A stretch of 64,000 bases of DNA from Secundilactobacillus odoratitofui DSM 19909 = JCM 15043 (lineage in GTDB: Bacteria; Bacillota; Bacilli; Lactobacillales; Lactobacillaceae). The DNA is taken from the NCBI RefSeq assembly GCF_001434895.1, contig NZ_AZEE01000002.1, positions 28,586 through 92,585 on the forward strand, in the 5' to 3' direction. This document shows, piece by piece, positions 25,925 through 33,889 of the stretch. Each line of letters opens with the position of its first letter. Positions within the stretch are counted from its first letter, which is position 1. Both the position numbers and the translations under genes were made by a program. Under the pieces are notes generated by a model that saw nothing but the letters and a program-made list of their open reading frames with translations, was not told where the DNA came from and searched no databases.

Positions 25925-26920
25925 TTAAGCCAACACCTGATGCCGACTAACACCACCGTTGGCAATGGTCAAAACATCATCCAACGCAATCTCAACCATG
26001 TTTGCCACCGCTGCATCCGAATAAAAGCCGATGTGGGGACTCACACTCACATTTGGCATCGTCAGTAGTTTAGCTAACGGCGCGTTATCCAGTGGTCGAT
26101 CGGACCAATCTTGGCTGAAAATCTGGCTGTCGCCTTCAATGGTGTCAATGCCCGCGCCAGCAATTTCGCCATTTTCTAACGCCGCTACCAAGTCCGTGGC
26201 CACAACAACTGGACCGCGAGAAGCGTTAATGAAAAAGGCGGATGGCTTCATCATTTTGAAAACTTTGGCGTCGATCATGTGGGTCGTCTCAGCCGTTAAC
26301 GGTGTGTGCATCGTAACAATATCAGCGGTTTTGTAGACTGTTTCGTGATCCACGTAGGTCAGTGTATCGCCCAATTCTGGTCGGTGAATCGGATCGGCAG
26401 CAATGACCGTTGATCCCAGTGCCTTGAAAATTCTAGCGACCGCACTGCCAATTTTACCAGCACCAATGATGCCAATGGTCAGATTATGAATTTCGTTGGC
26501 CTCCAAACCGCCCCAAGTAAAATCGTGATTGGTCTCACGCGCTTGGGTGATACCAAGATGGCGAACAAGTCGCATCACGTGAGCCAGTACGAGCTCACTG
26601 ACCGAGCGAGGTGAATAAGCCGGCACATTAGTTACGACCAAGTGATTCTTAGCAGCTAGGGCCAAATCAATGATTTCATAGCCCGTAATGCGTAGCGTGA
26701 TTTGTTTAATGCCAAACGCGTGGAGCTGTTCGTAAATGGTCGGTGCTTCGACTGGAATATGTTGCTGAATCACAATACCGTCATAACCATTAGCCAGTTG
26801 AACCGTTTTCTCGGTCAATGGCACATCATTCGTGTCGACCTGAACATCTGGATGCAGACTCATCCAGTGTTTCACGGCAACCTTTTCATCTTCACGTGCA
26901 TGATATAACAAGAATTTCAA
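25925..26920 (-). CDS. D-2-hydroxyacid dehydrogenase (D-lactate dehydrogenase family)
   Basis: The TTG at 26920, with AAGGAAGG 7 bases upstream, gives 331 residues starting KFLLYHAREDEK, exactly as D-lactate dehydrogenases begin; a GTG six codons earlier is less likely. LTIGIIGAGKIGSAVARIF binds NAD. The catalytic Arg is in INASRGPVV, and the His in VSVSPHIGFYS. It starts 21 bases after the aminotransferase gene ends and is co-transcribed with it under an aromatic-rich leader peptide. The likely role is reduction of phenylpyruvate or 4-hydroxyphenylpyruvate to the corresponding lactate, with NAD regeneration. That substrate is inferred from the operon, not from residues. Confidence 0.9.
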   Translation of the reverse strand: MKFLLYHAREDEKVAVKHWMSLHPDVQVDTNDVPLTEKTVQLANGYDGIVIQQHIPVEAPTIYEQLHAFGIKQITLRITGYEIIDLALAAKNHLVVTNVPAYSPRSVSELVLAHVMRLVRHLGITQARETNHDFTWGGLEANEIHNLTIGIIGAGKIGSAVARIFKALGSTVIAADPIHRPELGDTLTYVDHETVYKTADIVTMHTPLTAETTHMIDAKVFKMMKPSAFFINASRGPVVVATDLVAALENGEIAGAGIDTIEGDSQIFSQDWSDRPLDNAPLAKLLTMPNVSVSPHIGFYSDAAVANMVEIALDDVLTIANGGVSRHQVLA

Positions 26921-26941
26921 AATTCTGCCTTCCTTCACTCT

Positions 26942-28111
26942 CTAGTGGGCCTGTGCGAACGCTTGAATGCGTGCAACGGCCTTTTCTAAATCTTCTGTGC
27001 TTGCGGCGTAACTTAACCGAACGTACCCTTCACCACCGGGGCCAAATGAAGCACCTGGAATCACGGCAACTTTTGCTTCCTTAGCTAATTCGTAACAAAA
27101 GGCAACACTGTCTTGATTCAAATTAGCTGGAATCTTCGCGAATAAGTAGAAGGCCCCCTTTGGACTAGCACATTCAAAACCAGCCTTTTGTAACCCAGCA
27201 AGTAATAGGTCGCGACGTTGTTGGTAAATCTTACGCATGGCCACGCCATCATCCGGACCATTTTTGAAGGCTTCTTCCGCTGCGGCCTGTGCGTTAGCGG
27301 TGGCTGATGTAATCGCGAATTGATGGACTTTTGCGATTTCAGCAATCACGTCCACCGGTCCACAGATGAGGCCAATTCGCCAGCCGGTCATGGCATGTGA
27401 CTTGGAAACGCCGTTCAACAATACCGTTTGTTCTGGTAGGATACTGCCCATCGAGACGTGGGTCTCGCCATAAGTCAGTTCGGAATAAATTTCGTCACTC
27501 AAAACAAAGATATCATACTGCTTTAAAACGGCAGCTAGTTTTTCGAGATCTTCTCGACTGTAAGTGACACCAGTTGGGTTACTTGGGAAGTTTAGCACCA
27601 CGGCTTTTACAGTGTCGCGGTTGGCTTCGATTGCCGCCTGTAATTTTTCGGGTGACAAGACGAACCCGTTATCAGACGTATCAACGAAAATTGGCTTAGC
27701 GCCATTTAAGATCGACACTGGGATGTATTGTGGGAAGATTGGCGTTGGAATAATCACTGAATCGCCAGGATTTAAGATTGCGGTTAACGAACTAAAAATA
27801 CCTTCCGTAGCACCCGTCGTCACTAAGATTTGCGATTCTGGATCATAGTTTAAATCGTACTTGTTTTTTAAAAAGTCGGCGGCCGCTTGACGTAACCCCG
27901 CCGTCCCACGTGAGTCCGTGTAGTGACTCTCGTTATTTTCAATACTTTGAATCGCTGCTTGCTTCACGTGATCCGGTGTGTTGAAATCCGGTTCGCCCAG
28001 GGTAAGCTTCACAATATCTGGTATCGTCGAGATTTCTTGATTGAACTTTAAAATTGATGATGGTTGAATCTGACTTAACTCATGCTTCATACTTTCTGAT
28101 AAACGGCTCAT
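26942..28111 (-). CDS. Class I/II aminotransferase, probably aromatic amino-acid specific
   Basis: The ATG at 28111 has AAGGAG 8 bases upstream; 389 residues. It is a PLP fold-type I enzyme: LGEPDFNTPDHV near the start, TTGATEGIFSSL and VVLNFPSNPTGVTY around the cofactor, LSDEIYSELTYG with the Asp that pairs with the pyridine ring, and the Schiff-base Lys in NGVSKSHAMTGWRIG. Arg in GYVRLSYAAS binds the substrate carboxylate. Related lactobacillus enzymes act on Phe, Tyr and Trp or on N-acetyl-diaminopimelate intermediates. The Phe/Tyr/Trp-rich leader peptide directly upstream supports an aromatic substrate here. It is first in a two-gene operon with a hydroxyacid dehydrogenase. Confidence 0.9.
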   Translation of the reverse strand: MSRLSESMKHELSQIQPSSILKFNQEISTIPDIVKLTLGEPDFNTPDHVKQAAIQSIENNESHYTDSRGTAGLRQAAADFLKNKYDLNYDPESQILVTTGATEGIFSSLTAILNPGDSVIIPTPIFPQYIPVSILNGAKPIFVDTSDNGFVLSPEKLQAAIEANRDTVKAVVLNFPSNPTGVTYSREDLEKLAAVLKQYDIFVLSDEIYSELTYGETHVSMGSILPEQTVLLNGVSKSHAMTGWRIGLICGPVDVIAEIAKVHQFAITSATANAQAAAEEAFKNGPDDGVAMRKIYQQRRDLLLAGLQKAGFECASPKGAFYLFAKIPANLNQDSVAFCYELAKEAKVAVIPGASFGPGGEGYVRLSYAASTEDLEKAVARIQAFAQAH

Positions 28112-28132
28112 GGCACACACTCCTTAAAATTT

Positions 28133-28260
28133 AAAAGACCCGCACAGTTTAAACTGCACGGGTCCATGATTTTCATGGTTTTAGCCCACGCAGTCGTTCA
28201 CTGATCTGCGTGGTCGGTTAGCATTCATGACAAAATGCTTCTGGCTCTTCACAGATCAGC
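28133..28260 (-). promoter_or_regulatory. Aromatic attenuator: alternative RNA stems
   Basis: On the minus-strand RNA five segments compete. A, CUGAUCUGUG, overlaps the leader stop codon. It pairs over 10 positions (one G-U) with B, CGCAGAUCAG. B extended as CCACGCAG pairs with C, CUGCGUGG. C, as CUGCGUGGG, also pairs with D, CCCGUGCAG, the first arm of the terminator. D pairs with E in the terminator. If a ribosome stalls on the aromatic codons, A pairs with B, C pairs with D and transcription continues. If it reaches the stop codon, A is covered, B pairs with C and the terminator forms. Confidence 0.85.
28137..28164 (-). terminator. Attenuator terminator before the aminotransferase gene
   Basis: On the RNA, GACCCGUGCAGUUU pairs with AAACUGUGCGGGUC over 14 positions (two G-U), followed by UUUU, 25 bases before the aminotransferase start. 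The short U-run makes it a moderate terminator. Confidence 0.8.
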
Positions 28261-28318
28261 TCTGGAAAAACCAAAAGTAAAATCGACTATTCAATTGAGA
28301 AATGGCATTCACGTTCAT
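28256..28318 (-). CDS. Aromatic-rich leader peptide
   Basis: A 20-residue frame MNVNAISQLNSRFYFWFFQS starts with ATG 8 bases after GAGAGG. Six consecutive codons from 13 to 18 encode Phe, Tyr, Phe, Trp, Phe, Phe, which would be very unlikely by chance. It sits between a strong promoter and an attenuator terminator that precedes the aminotransferase gene. This is the arrangement of a ribosome-mediated attenuator sensing charged tRNA for Phe, Tyr and Trp. It has the same length as the serine-rich leader at 17550-17612. Confidence 0.9.
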   Translation of the reverse strand: MNVNAISQLNSRFYFWFFQS

Positions 28319-28350
28319 TTTAGTTACCTCTCAGAATAGATGATAGTTTT

Positions 28351-28378
28351 ATCATAGCATTTTAATTTTGTTTGTCAA
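28351..28378 (-). promoter_or_regulatory. Promoter of the aromatic operon
   Basis: On the minus strand TTGACA (28373-28378) and TATGAT (28351-28356) are 16 bases apart, a near-consensus sigma-A promoter about 20 bases ahead of the leader RBS. Confidence 0.8.
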
Positions 28379-28398
28379 AGTCGATTTGCATAACTATA

Positions 28399-28437
28399 AA
28401 AAAGCCACTTCCTACAAACCGTGCAGGAAGTGGCTTT
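28399..28437 (-). terminator. Terminator of the GH25 lysozyme gene
   Basis: On the minus strand AAAGCCACTTCCT/AGGAAGTGGCTTT (13 bp) has an 11-base loop and a T-run. It separates this gene from the downstream aromatic operon promoter. Confidence 0.9.
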
Positions 28438-28458
28438 AACGACTCAATTAATCATACT

Positions 28459-29367
28459 TTATTCAGCTTGAACGTAGGCCTTATTAGCGGTGATATACGA
28501 CCCATCCGAAAGTTGGATTCGGTAAGTCCCGCCGCTAGATTTAGCAATGGTCTTGGCCGTCAACGTGGTGTTGTACTTCACACCGGCAATCTTGCCAGTC
28601 AGGTTAGCCGTCTTATAACGGTTGATTCCACGAGTTGCCCGAATCTTCTGGCCGGCTTTCACACTGCTCATGTAAGTAGCCTTGGTCGACTTGGTCCAGT
28701 TGGCAACCGTGCTGCTGTTTTGAATCTTGCTCAAATCAACGTGGCCGCTAATACCGGAGAGTGAACCGGTACTGGTATATTGCCACAACGCAGCGGTGTA
28801 CTTCGGCTTCGCTGATGAATACTTAGCTAACCAGGCACCATCAAACTTAGAGTAGTTGATTTTGTGTGAGGTGACGAAACTTTCATATGTGTAGTAAACC
28901 AATGGCTTGTTGGTCAGGCTACGCATCGTCTTTAACCACGCGTTGACGTAGGTCTGTTCGGAACTCTTCACACCAGATTTACGCTTCTCATTATCCAACA
29001 CCAGGAACTTAGCCTTAGTACTTGAAAGTGCGTAGAATTGACGGGCATCCTTCTGGGCATCAGCCACACTGTCAAATTCCGCATAATCATATTGACCAAA
29101 TGGTACACCGTACTTAGCAGCGCCATTAGCGTTCACATTCCGTTTTGTATCAATTCGATAATCTGAATCGCCTGCGTTACCGTGCTTCACACGAATAATG
29201 GTCATCTTCAGGTCCTTTGAAGCCTTTGACCAATTAATGTTACCCTGATACTGCGATACATCGGCAACCTTAGTCTTAGCAGCAAACGCCGTTGTGCTGA
29301 TTGCCAGTACACTCGCTAATGCTAATGAACCCGCGAAAACTTTCTTAAATAGTTGAGTTGATTTCAT
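28459..29367 (-). CDS. Secreted GH25 lysozyme (muramidase)
   Basis: 302 residues with a signal peptide cut after AFA. The GH25 domain covers about residues 30-215: KVADVSQYQGNINWSKAS is the conserved first strand, GQYDYAEFDSVADAQKDARQF is typical, and FLVLDNEKR carries the DxE catalytic pair. The enzyme cleaves the MurNAc-GlcNAc bond of peptidoglycan. Residues about 220-302 form a C-terminal basic beta-rich cell-wall binding domain with SVKAGQKIRATRGINRYKTA and LTGKIAGVKYNTTLTA. Its role could be autolysis, growth or separation, or the lysis of competitors. It is monocistronic with a dedicated terminator. Confidence 0.92.
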   Translation of the reverse strand: MKSTQLFKKVFAGSLALASVLAISTTAFAAKTKVADVSQYQGNINWSKASKDLKMTIIRVKHGNAGDSDYRIDTKRNVNANGAAKYGVPFGQYDYAEFDSVADAQKDARQFYALSSTKAKFLVLDNEKRKSGVKSSEQTYVNAWLKTMRSLTNKPLVYYTYESFVTSHKINYSKFDGAWLAKYSSAKPKYTAALWQYTSTGSLSGISGHVDLSKIQNSSTVANWTKSTKATYMSSVKAGQKIRATRGINRYKTANLTGKIAGVKYNTTLTAKTIAKSSGGTYRIQLSDGSYITANKAYVQAE

Positions 29368-29644
29368 ATGTTACTCCCCTTAAGTCGAATTTATTGATTA
29401 CCTCCAGTGTAACCCGTTCACAAAACAGATGGAACACACCCGAATTACAGTCCATTAACAATTCTGTTACATCGCCTGAAATTATTTTGAAACAATTTGA
29501 AAATTTAGCAATCCTCACGTTTTTTCGAATTAATTTGATGACGTTCAAGAATGATACGTATCCGAACGATTCAAGATAATTGTCGCCACGCCGTTTTCCT
29601 GTCATAATGGCCGAAAACAACCCGTTACTTATGGAGGGATTATC

Positions 29645-30616
29645 ATGGCAAAAACTGATTTAATTGGCCTGCACCACGTCACCGCGATTACGTCGAGTGC
29701 ACCCAAGATGTTTGATTTCATGACTAACTTATTGGGCCTGCACCTCATTAAAAAAACCGTTAACCAAGATGACGTCTCCACCTATCACCTGTACTTTACT
29801 GATGATATGGGCACAGCTGGTACTGACATCACCTTTTTTGATTTTCCTGGCATTGATCAGGGTAAATTTGGCAAAAATAGCATCTCCCGAATTGGGTTTC
29901 GGGTGCCTAATGACGACGCCCTGACTTACTGGGCACAGCGTTTAGCAGACGCCGGTGTTGTGACGGACGCTATTCAAACTCAGTTTGGTGCAAAAGTGTT
30001 GCCCTTTTATGATTTTGATCAGCAACGTTACCAGCTCGTTTCTGACGAACATAACGTCGGCCTTGAAGGCGGGACACCCTACCGTCAAAGTCAAGTGCCT
30101 GCTGACATGGCAATCAGTGGCTTAGGGCCAACCATCATTACCGTTTCAGAACCAGAACGGCTGGGCCGCCTCTTAGTTGACGTGATGGGCTTTACTGAGC
30201 TGGACCATCAAGACGGACAAGTTCTCTATGAACTTCACGAAGGTGGTCATGGCGCCCAGGTCATCGTTGAACGCAGTCTTATTTTACCCGATGGTATCCA
30301 GGGCTATGGTACTGTCCATCACATGGCCTTTCGTACCCATGATACTGAAAGCCTTCGTTACTGGATCGAACGGGTGCAAAACGCTGGCCTGCACGATTCC
30401 GGTTTCGTTGAACGCTTCTACTTCCAGTCTGAATACTTCCGCGCTGCCCCAGGCGTGTTATTTGAAATTGCGACGGACGGGCCTGGATTCTTGCAAGACG
30501 AAACTTACGACGAAGCCGGTGTTCACTTAGAATTACCACCATTTTTGGAAGGCCAACGTGCTGAAATTGAAGCTAACCTGGTGCCGTTTAACTCCGGCGA
30601 GGTCACTCATGACTGA
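29645..30616 (+). CDS. VOC-family ring-cleavage dioxygenase (MhqO type)
   Basis: 323 residues; RBS GGAGG 9 bases upstream. Two glyoxalase/extradiol-type modules are present: GLHHVTAITSSAPKMFDFMT begins the first, and YGTVHHMAFRTHDTESLRYWI lies in the second. Metal ligands are in HHVTAI, HHMAF and a Glu near VLFEIATDGPGF. The sequence is closest to the hydroquinone-specific dioxygenases (MhqO/MhqA/MhqE) used by Firmicutes against quinones and other electrophiles. It overlaps the next gene (a MhqD-like esterase) by 8 bases, which supports that assignment. I do not see an MhqR-type regulator near it. Confidence 0.88.
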   Translation: MAKTDLIGLHHVTAITSSAPKMFDFMTNLLGLHLIKKTVNQDDVSTYHLYFTDDMGTAGTDITFFDFPGIDQGKFGKNSISRIGFRVPNDDALTYWAQRLADAGVVTDAIQTQFGAKVLPFYDFDQQRYQLVSDEHNVGLEGGTPYRQSQVPADMAISGLGPTIITVSEPERLGRLLVDVMGFTELDHQDGQVLYELHEGGHGAQVIVERSLILPDGIQGYGTVHHMAFRTHDTESLRYWIERVQNAGLHDSGFVERFYFQSEYFRAAPGVLFEIATDGPGFLQDETYDEAGVHLELPPFLEGQRAEIEANLVPFNSGEVTHD

Positions 30617-31220
30617 TATTCATGCAGCTTTTTTCTCTGGCCATACTGAACTTGCCCCCGTTTTAATGCTCCACGGCACTGGTGGTGATGAGAGTGACCT
30701 GTTACCGATTGCCACCTTCTTGTTTCCGCAGCATCCAAAACTTGGCATCCGTGGCCGAGTTAGCGAAAACGGCAGCAATCGCTACTTCATGCGTCACACT
30801 GACGGGACTTTTGATCTCGACAGTCTGAGTCACGAGACGGACTGGCTACTGGAAGCAATTCAAACAAAAACGACTGAACACCATCTCGACGCCAGCCGAC
30901 TGATCGTCCTTGGCTTTTCAAATGGCGCCAACGTTGCGGCGTACGCGATGCTGCATAAGACAGTCCCGTTTAAGCGCGCAGTTTTATTACACCCGATGTT
31001 GATTGATCCCGCTGAAAGTGTGGCTAACCTAGCTGATACACGGGTGTTTACCAGTTACGGTGACGTTGACCCCATTGTATCCAAAGATAATTTTGATGCA
31101 CTCACCGCACAATTAACGGCGCAGCAGGCAAGCGTGGAACCATTCAAAAACCACCAATCCCACCATTTAACACAAGCTGAATTGTTGGCTGCCAAGGATT
31201 GGTTAACTAAGAATGCCTGA
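30609..31220 (+). CDS. MhqD-like phospholipase/carboxylesterase family hydrolase
   Basis: The ATG at 30609, overlapping the end of the dioxygenase gene, gives 203 residues; an ATG 17 codons earlier lies inside that gene. The alpha/beta hydrolase fold shows LMLHGTGGDESDLLP (oxyanion loop), LGFSNGANVA with the nucleophile Ser, DVDPIV as the likely acid and SHHLTQAEL with the catalytic His. The same pairing, dioxygenase then esterase, occurs in the mhq genes of bacilli. Its product probably hydrolyses a ring-cleavage intermediate or an ester-linked adduct. The exact substrate is unknown. Confidence 0.88.
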   Translation: MTDIHAAFFSGHTELAPVLMLHGTGGDESDLLPIATFLFPQHPKLGIRGRVSENGSNRYFMRHTDGTFDLDSLSHETDWLLEAIQTKTTEHHLDASRLIVLGFSNGANVAAYAMLHKTVPFKRAVLLHPMLIDPAESVANLADTRVFTSYGDVDPIVSKDNFDALTAQLTAQQASVEPFKNHQSHHLTQAELLAAKDWLTKNA

Positions 31221-31238
31221 ACTATAACGATAATTAAA

Positions 31239-31280
31239 AAATACGTCCAAGCGCAACTTTTCATTGCTCTTGGGCGTATT
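31239..31280. terminator. Terminator between the quinone operon and ackA
   Basis: AATACGTCCAAG/CTTGGGCGTATT with one T-G pair in the plus-strand RNA and a 17-base loop. It can serve both convergent genes. Confidence 0.75.
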
Positions 31281-31290
31281 TATCATTGTG

Positions 31291-32493
31291 TTATTTTACG
31301 ACAACTTCGTCACTCACTAATCCCCACACATCTCGCGCCATCGCCAACTCTTCGTTAGTCGGAATGAGTAAAATTGCGGTCGAACTAGCTTTTGCCTGTA
31401 ACGGACCCTCTGCACCAATTGTATTCAATTCAGGATCAAGTTGAATGCCGAGCACCGCTAATCGGTCAATAATGGCTGCCCGAATATCGGCGTCTTTTTC
31501 ACCAATCCCACCGGCAAAAACAAGTGCGTCGGCGCCACCGATTTCTGTATAGTAAGCACCGACCAGTTTTACAACTTGGTTAACAAACATCTCCAATGCT
31601 AACTGTGCGCGTCGATTATCCTTAGCAGCTGTGTGTAAGTCCCGCATATCCGACGAAACCCCGGATACACCTAATAAGCCAGATGATGCATTTAGTTCTT
31701 GAATCACCACTTCTGGTGTTTCAAGCGACAGTCGTTTCATTAAGTAGGGCACCAAGCTTGGGTCAACGTCACCACTACGCGTCCCCATCATCACACCCGT
31801 TACGGGGGTCATTCCCATTGAAGTATCAAATGGTTGACCCTGCTTAACGGCCGTGATGGAAGCACCACTACCAAGGTGCATGGTAATGAGGTTGAGCTCA
31901 GATAATGGTCGGTCAAGTTGCTCTGCCGCGCGGGCCGCTAAAAATTGATGCGAAATGCCATGCTCGCCGTAACGCCGAATCTGGTATTTTTTAGTCCATT
32001 CATACGGGATACCATAAATTGCGGTCTTTTCTGGTAATCCGTGGAAGTAACTACTATCAAACACCGCGTACTGAGGCACACCAGGGAGCCGTTGTGCTAA
32101 TAATTCGATACAACGGACTTCCAGCGGATTGTGTAACGGCGCCAGTTCACTGAGACCCTGGAGCTGATTGATTCGACTCGGTGTCAGTTTAATGGCTTCC
32201 TTAAAGACGGTGCCACCTGCCACAACACGGTGACCAACCGCCTGAACTTCATCCAGTGTCTTGACGCCACCCACAGTAACCAGTCGTTTTAACACTCGAT
32301 CAATAGCTGTGATTTCGTCAAGGGTCTCCACAACTTCCTTGGTCTTTTTGCCATTGACCGCTACTTTGACAATTGTGCCTGGTAAGTTCAAACGTTCTAC
32401 TTGTCCACTTGCAATCACCCGTTCTTTCGGCATGGTCACTAACTGCCATTTCAGTGAGGAGCTGCCGGCGTTAATCAGTAGTATTTTAGTCAT
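31291..32493 (-). CDS. ackA: Acetate kinase
   Basis: AckA makes ATP and acetate from acetyl phosphate, the last step of acetate formation from phosphoketolase or pyruvate pathways. It has 400 residues, starting at ATG after GGAGGTAACCACC. The ASKHA-fold signatures are NAGSSSLKWQLV at the N-terminus, TMHLGSGASITAV in the second ADP-binding site, GMTPVTGVMMGTRSGDVDPS (acetokinase family signature) and VFAGGIGEKDADIR near the C-terminus. Arg in GHRVVAGG and Asp in VFDSSYFHGLP are catalytic-site positions. It is monocistronic and is not linked to pta here. Confidence 0.95.
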   Translation of the reverse strand: MTKILLINAGSSSLKWQLVTMPKERVIASGQVERLNLPGTIVKVAVNGKKTKEVVETLDEITAIDRVLKRLVTVGGVKTLDEVQAVGHRVVAGGTVFKEAIKLTPSRINQLQGLSELAPLHNPLEVRCIELLAQRLPGVPQYAVFDSSYFHGLPEKTAIYGIPYEWTKKYQIRRYGEHGISHQFLAARAAEQLDRPLSELNLITMHLGSGASITAVKQGQPFDTSMGMTPVTGVMMGTRSGDVDPSLVPYLMKRLSLETPEVVIQELNASSGLLGVSGVSSDMRDLHTAAKDNRRAQLALEMFVNQVVKLVGAYYTEIGGADALVFAGGIGEKDADIRAAIIDRLAVLGIQLDPELNTIGAEGPLQAKASSTAILLIPTNEELAMARDVWGLVSDEVVVK

Positions 32494-32661
32494 GGTGGTT
32501 ACCTCCGTTTACCTTCATTTTACAGGATACGACCGGCAATTTCGGTAATTTCACGGAAAGGTCACACACCTTTCGAAATAAGCGCATATTTATTGAGATC
32601 ATTCGTTAAATTAGATAAGATAGAATTGTACACAAGGGATTACTTTGGAGGAGGAGATTTC

Positions 32662-33546
32662 TTGAAGTTACATCATACTAATCTTTTAACGTTTACGGCC
32701 GCCTTAATTGCTTCGGTTAGTCTACCGCTTACAACGCTTGTAACGACAGGCCACGCCGCAACTTTGTCACCGACGACCACAACGCTAAATCAGAACCGTA
32801 GTTATTACCGTGCCAACGCGCGTCCGCTGGCACAGCACTATGAACTCGACTACGGCCAACAGACCGCTCTATCTGGTCAAACCACCACCCGCGTGTATCT
32901 GGCAAGCAACGATTCACGTCTAAAAACCAGTGTTAAGTTAGCCATGTCTTACTGGAATCAAAAACTGGGGCGCACCGTCTTCATTCAGGGAACCAAAAAC
33001 AACCATAACCTGGCAGTTACCTTAACGAATAAAAACACCTCAGCAGACGCATGGTGGCGTCCCGGAACACGTCAGATACAATTAGAAAAGGCCGACTATA
33101 CGCAAAACACGAGTAAAATCAAGCGTAAGATGACAACCCACTTAACCACCAGCGCTGTGAATGCGGCCAATAAACGAATCACCCTGTACAGTCGCTCAAT
33201 TGCCGGCAGCCCCAACTACGTCTCAAAGTATAACCGTTATCGTCAGACTCAGATCAAGTCCGCCAACACTAAAATTGCCAAACAAAAGCAAACAATCAAC
33301 CGTCAACGACTTGACCTAAAAGCCCGTAGCTTTAACTATGCCGGTATCATCGCTCATGAAATGGGTCATTCTCTCGGTCTCTTACACTCACAAAACCACA
33401 CCGACGCCATGTCAGCAACAAGTTCGACCCCCGAAGTTTATAACTACAGCAAGGTTAAGACCAGTAAAACTGGGTATAACCACCTTGATCGAACTGACGT
33501 GAACCGGGCGAAGTTAGCATTGAAAGTCCATGACGCCCGCTCGTAA
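32662..33546 (+). CDS. Secreted matrixin-like zinc metalloprotease (paralogue 2)
   Basis: The TTG at 32662 is selected, since GGAGGAGG lies 7 bases before it and a signal peptide follows at once (LTFTAALIASVSLPLTTLVT, cleavage near GHAA); 294 residues. The zinc motif is HEMGHSLGLLHS, and DAMSA provides the Met-turn. WNQKLGRTVFIQGTKNNHNL and AWWRPGTRQI have close counterparts in the protein encoded at 23821-24585. The insertion of about 40 residues rich in Lys, Gln and Asn (KSANTKIAKQKQTINRQRLD) before the zinc site is specific to this copy and looks helical. Two such paralogues in one window suggest expansion. Substrate unknown. Confidence 0.88.
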   Translation: MKLHHTNLLTFTAALIASVSLPLTTLVTTGHAATLSPTTTTLNQNRSYYRANARPLAQHYELDYGQQTALSGQTTTRVYLASNDSRLKTSVKLAMSYWNQKLGRTVFIQGTKNNHNLAVTLTNKNTSADAWWRPGTRQIQLEKADYTQNTSKIKRKMTTHLTTSAVNAANKRITLYSRSIAGSPNYVSKYNRYRQTQIKSANTKIAKQKQTINRQRLDLKARSFNYAGIIAHEMGHSLGLLHSQNHTDAMSATSSTPEVYNYSKVKTSKTGYNHLDRTDVNRAKLALKVHDARS

Positions 33547-33572
33547 CACTTAAATTTTGTTTTCCCCCTTTG

Positions 33573-33599
33573 AGGCCGAGACGGTTGTCTGGGCCTTTT
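33573..33599 (+). terminator. Terminator of the second matrixin-like gene
   Basis: GGCCGAGAC/GTCTGGGCC with one mismatch and a TTTTC tail, 27 bases past the stop codon. Confidence 0.65.
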
Positions 33600-33847
33600 C
33601 ATTTCGGCAACAGTTTGTACGCCTCAATCAACTTAAATCAGAAAGTTTTTTTACGGTGAAACCATACTCAATAACCCGAATTACGCCAATACTTATCTAT
33701 CAATCAGTACTAAAATGCTTCAATATTTCAAGTTGAAATACCCGCACTGCCATGTTAAGATAACTTTGACAAATCAACTTCAATCGTACATATCACCAAT
33801 CAACACCTATTCACGTTTGGTGAATGCACATAGCGCTATTATTCATT
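33600..33847. other. Intergenic spacer without a recognised feature
   Basis: About 250 AT-rich bases between two terminators. I see no frame or RNA structure in it. Confidence 0.5.
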
Positions 33848-33883
33848 AAAAAGCAGGTCACGCAATTGCGTGACCTGCTTTTT
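33848..33883. terminator. Perfect palindromic bidirectional terminator
   Basis: AAAAAGCAGGTCACGCAATT and its complement form an uninterrupted self-complementary element with A- and T-runs. It lies after the acyltransferase gene. Confidence 0.9.
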
Positions 33884-33889
33884 GTATGC

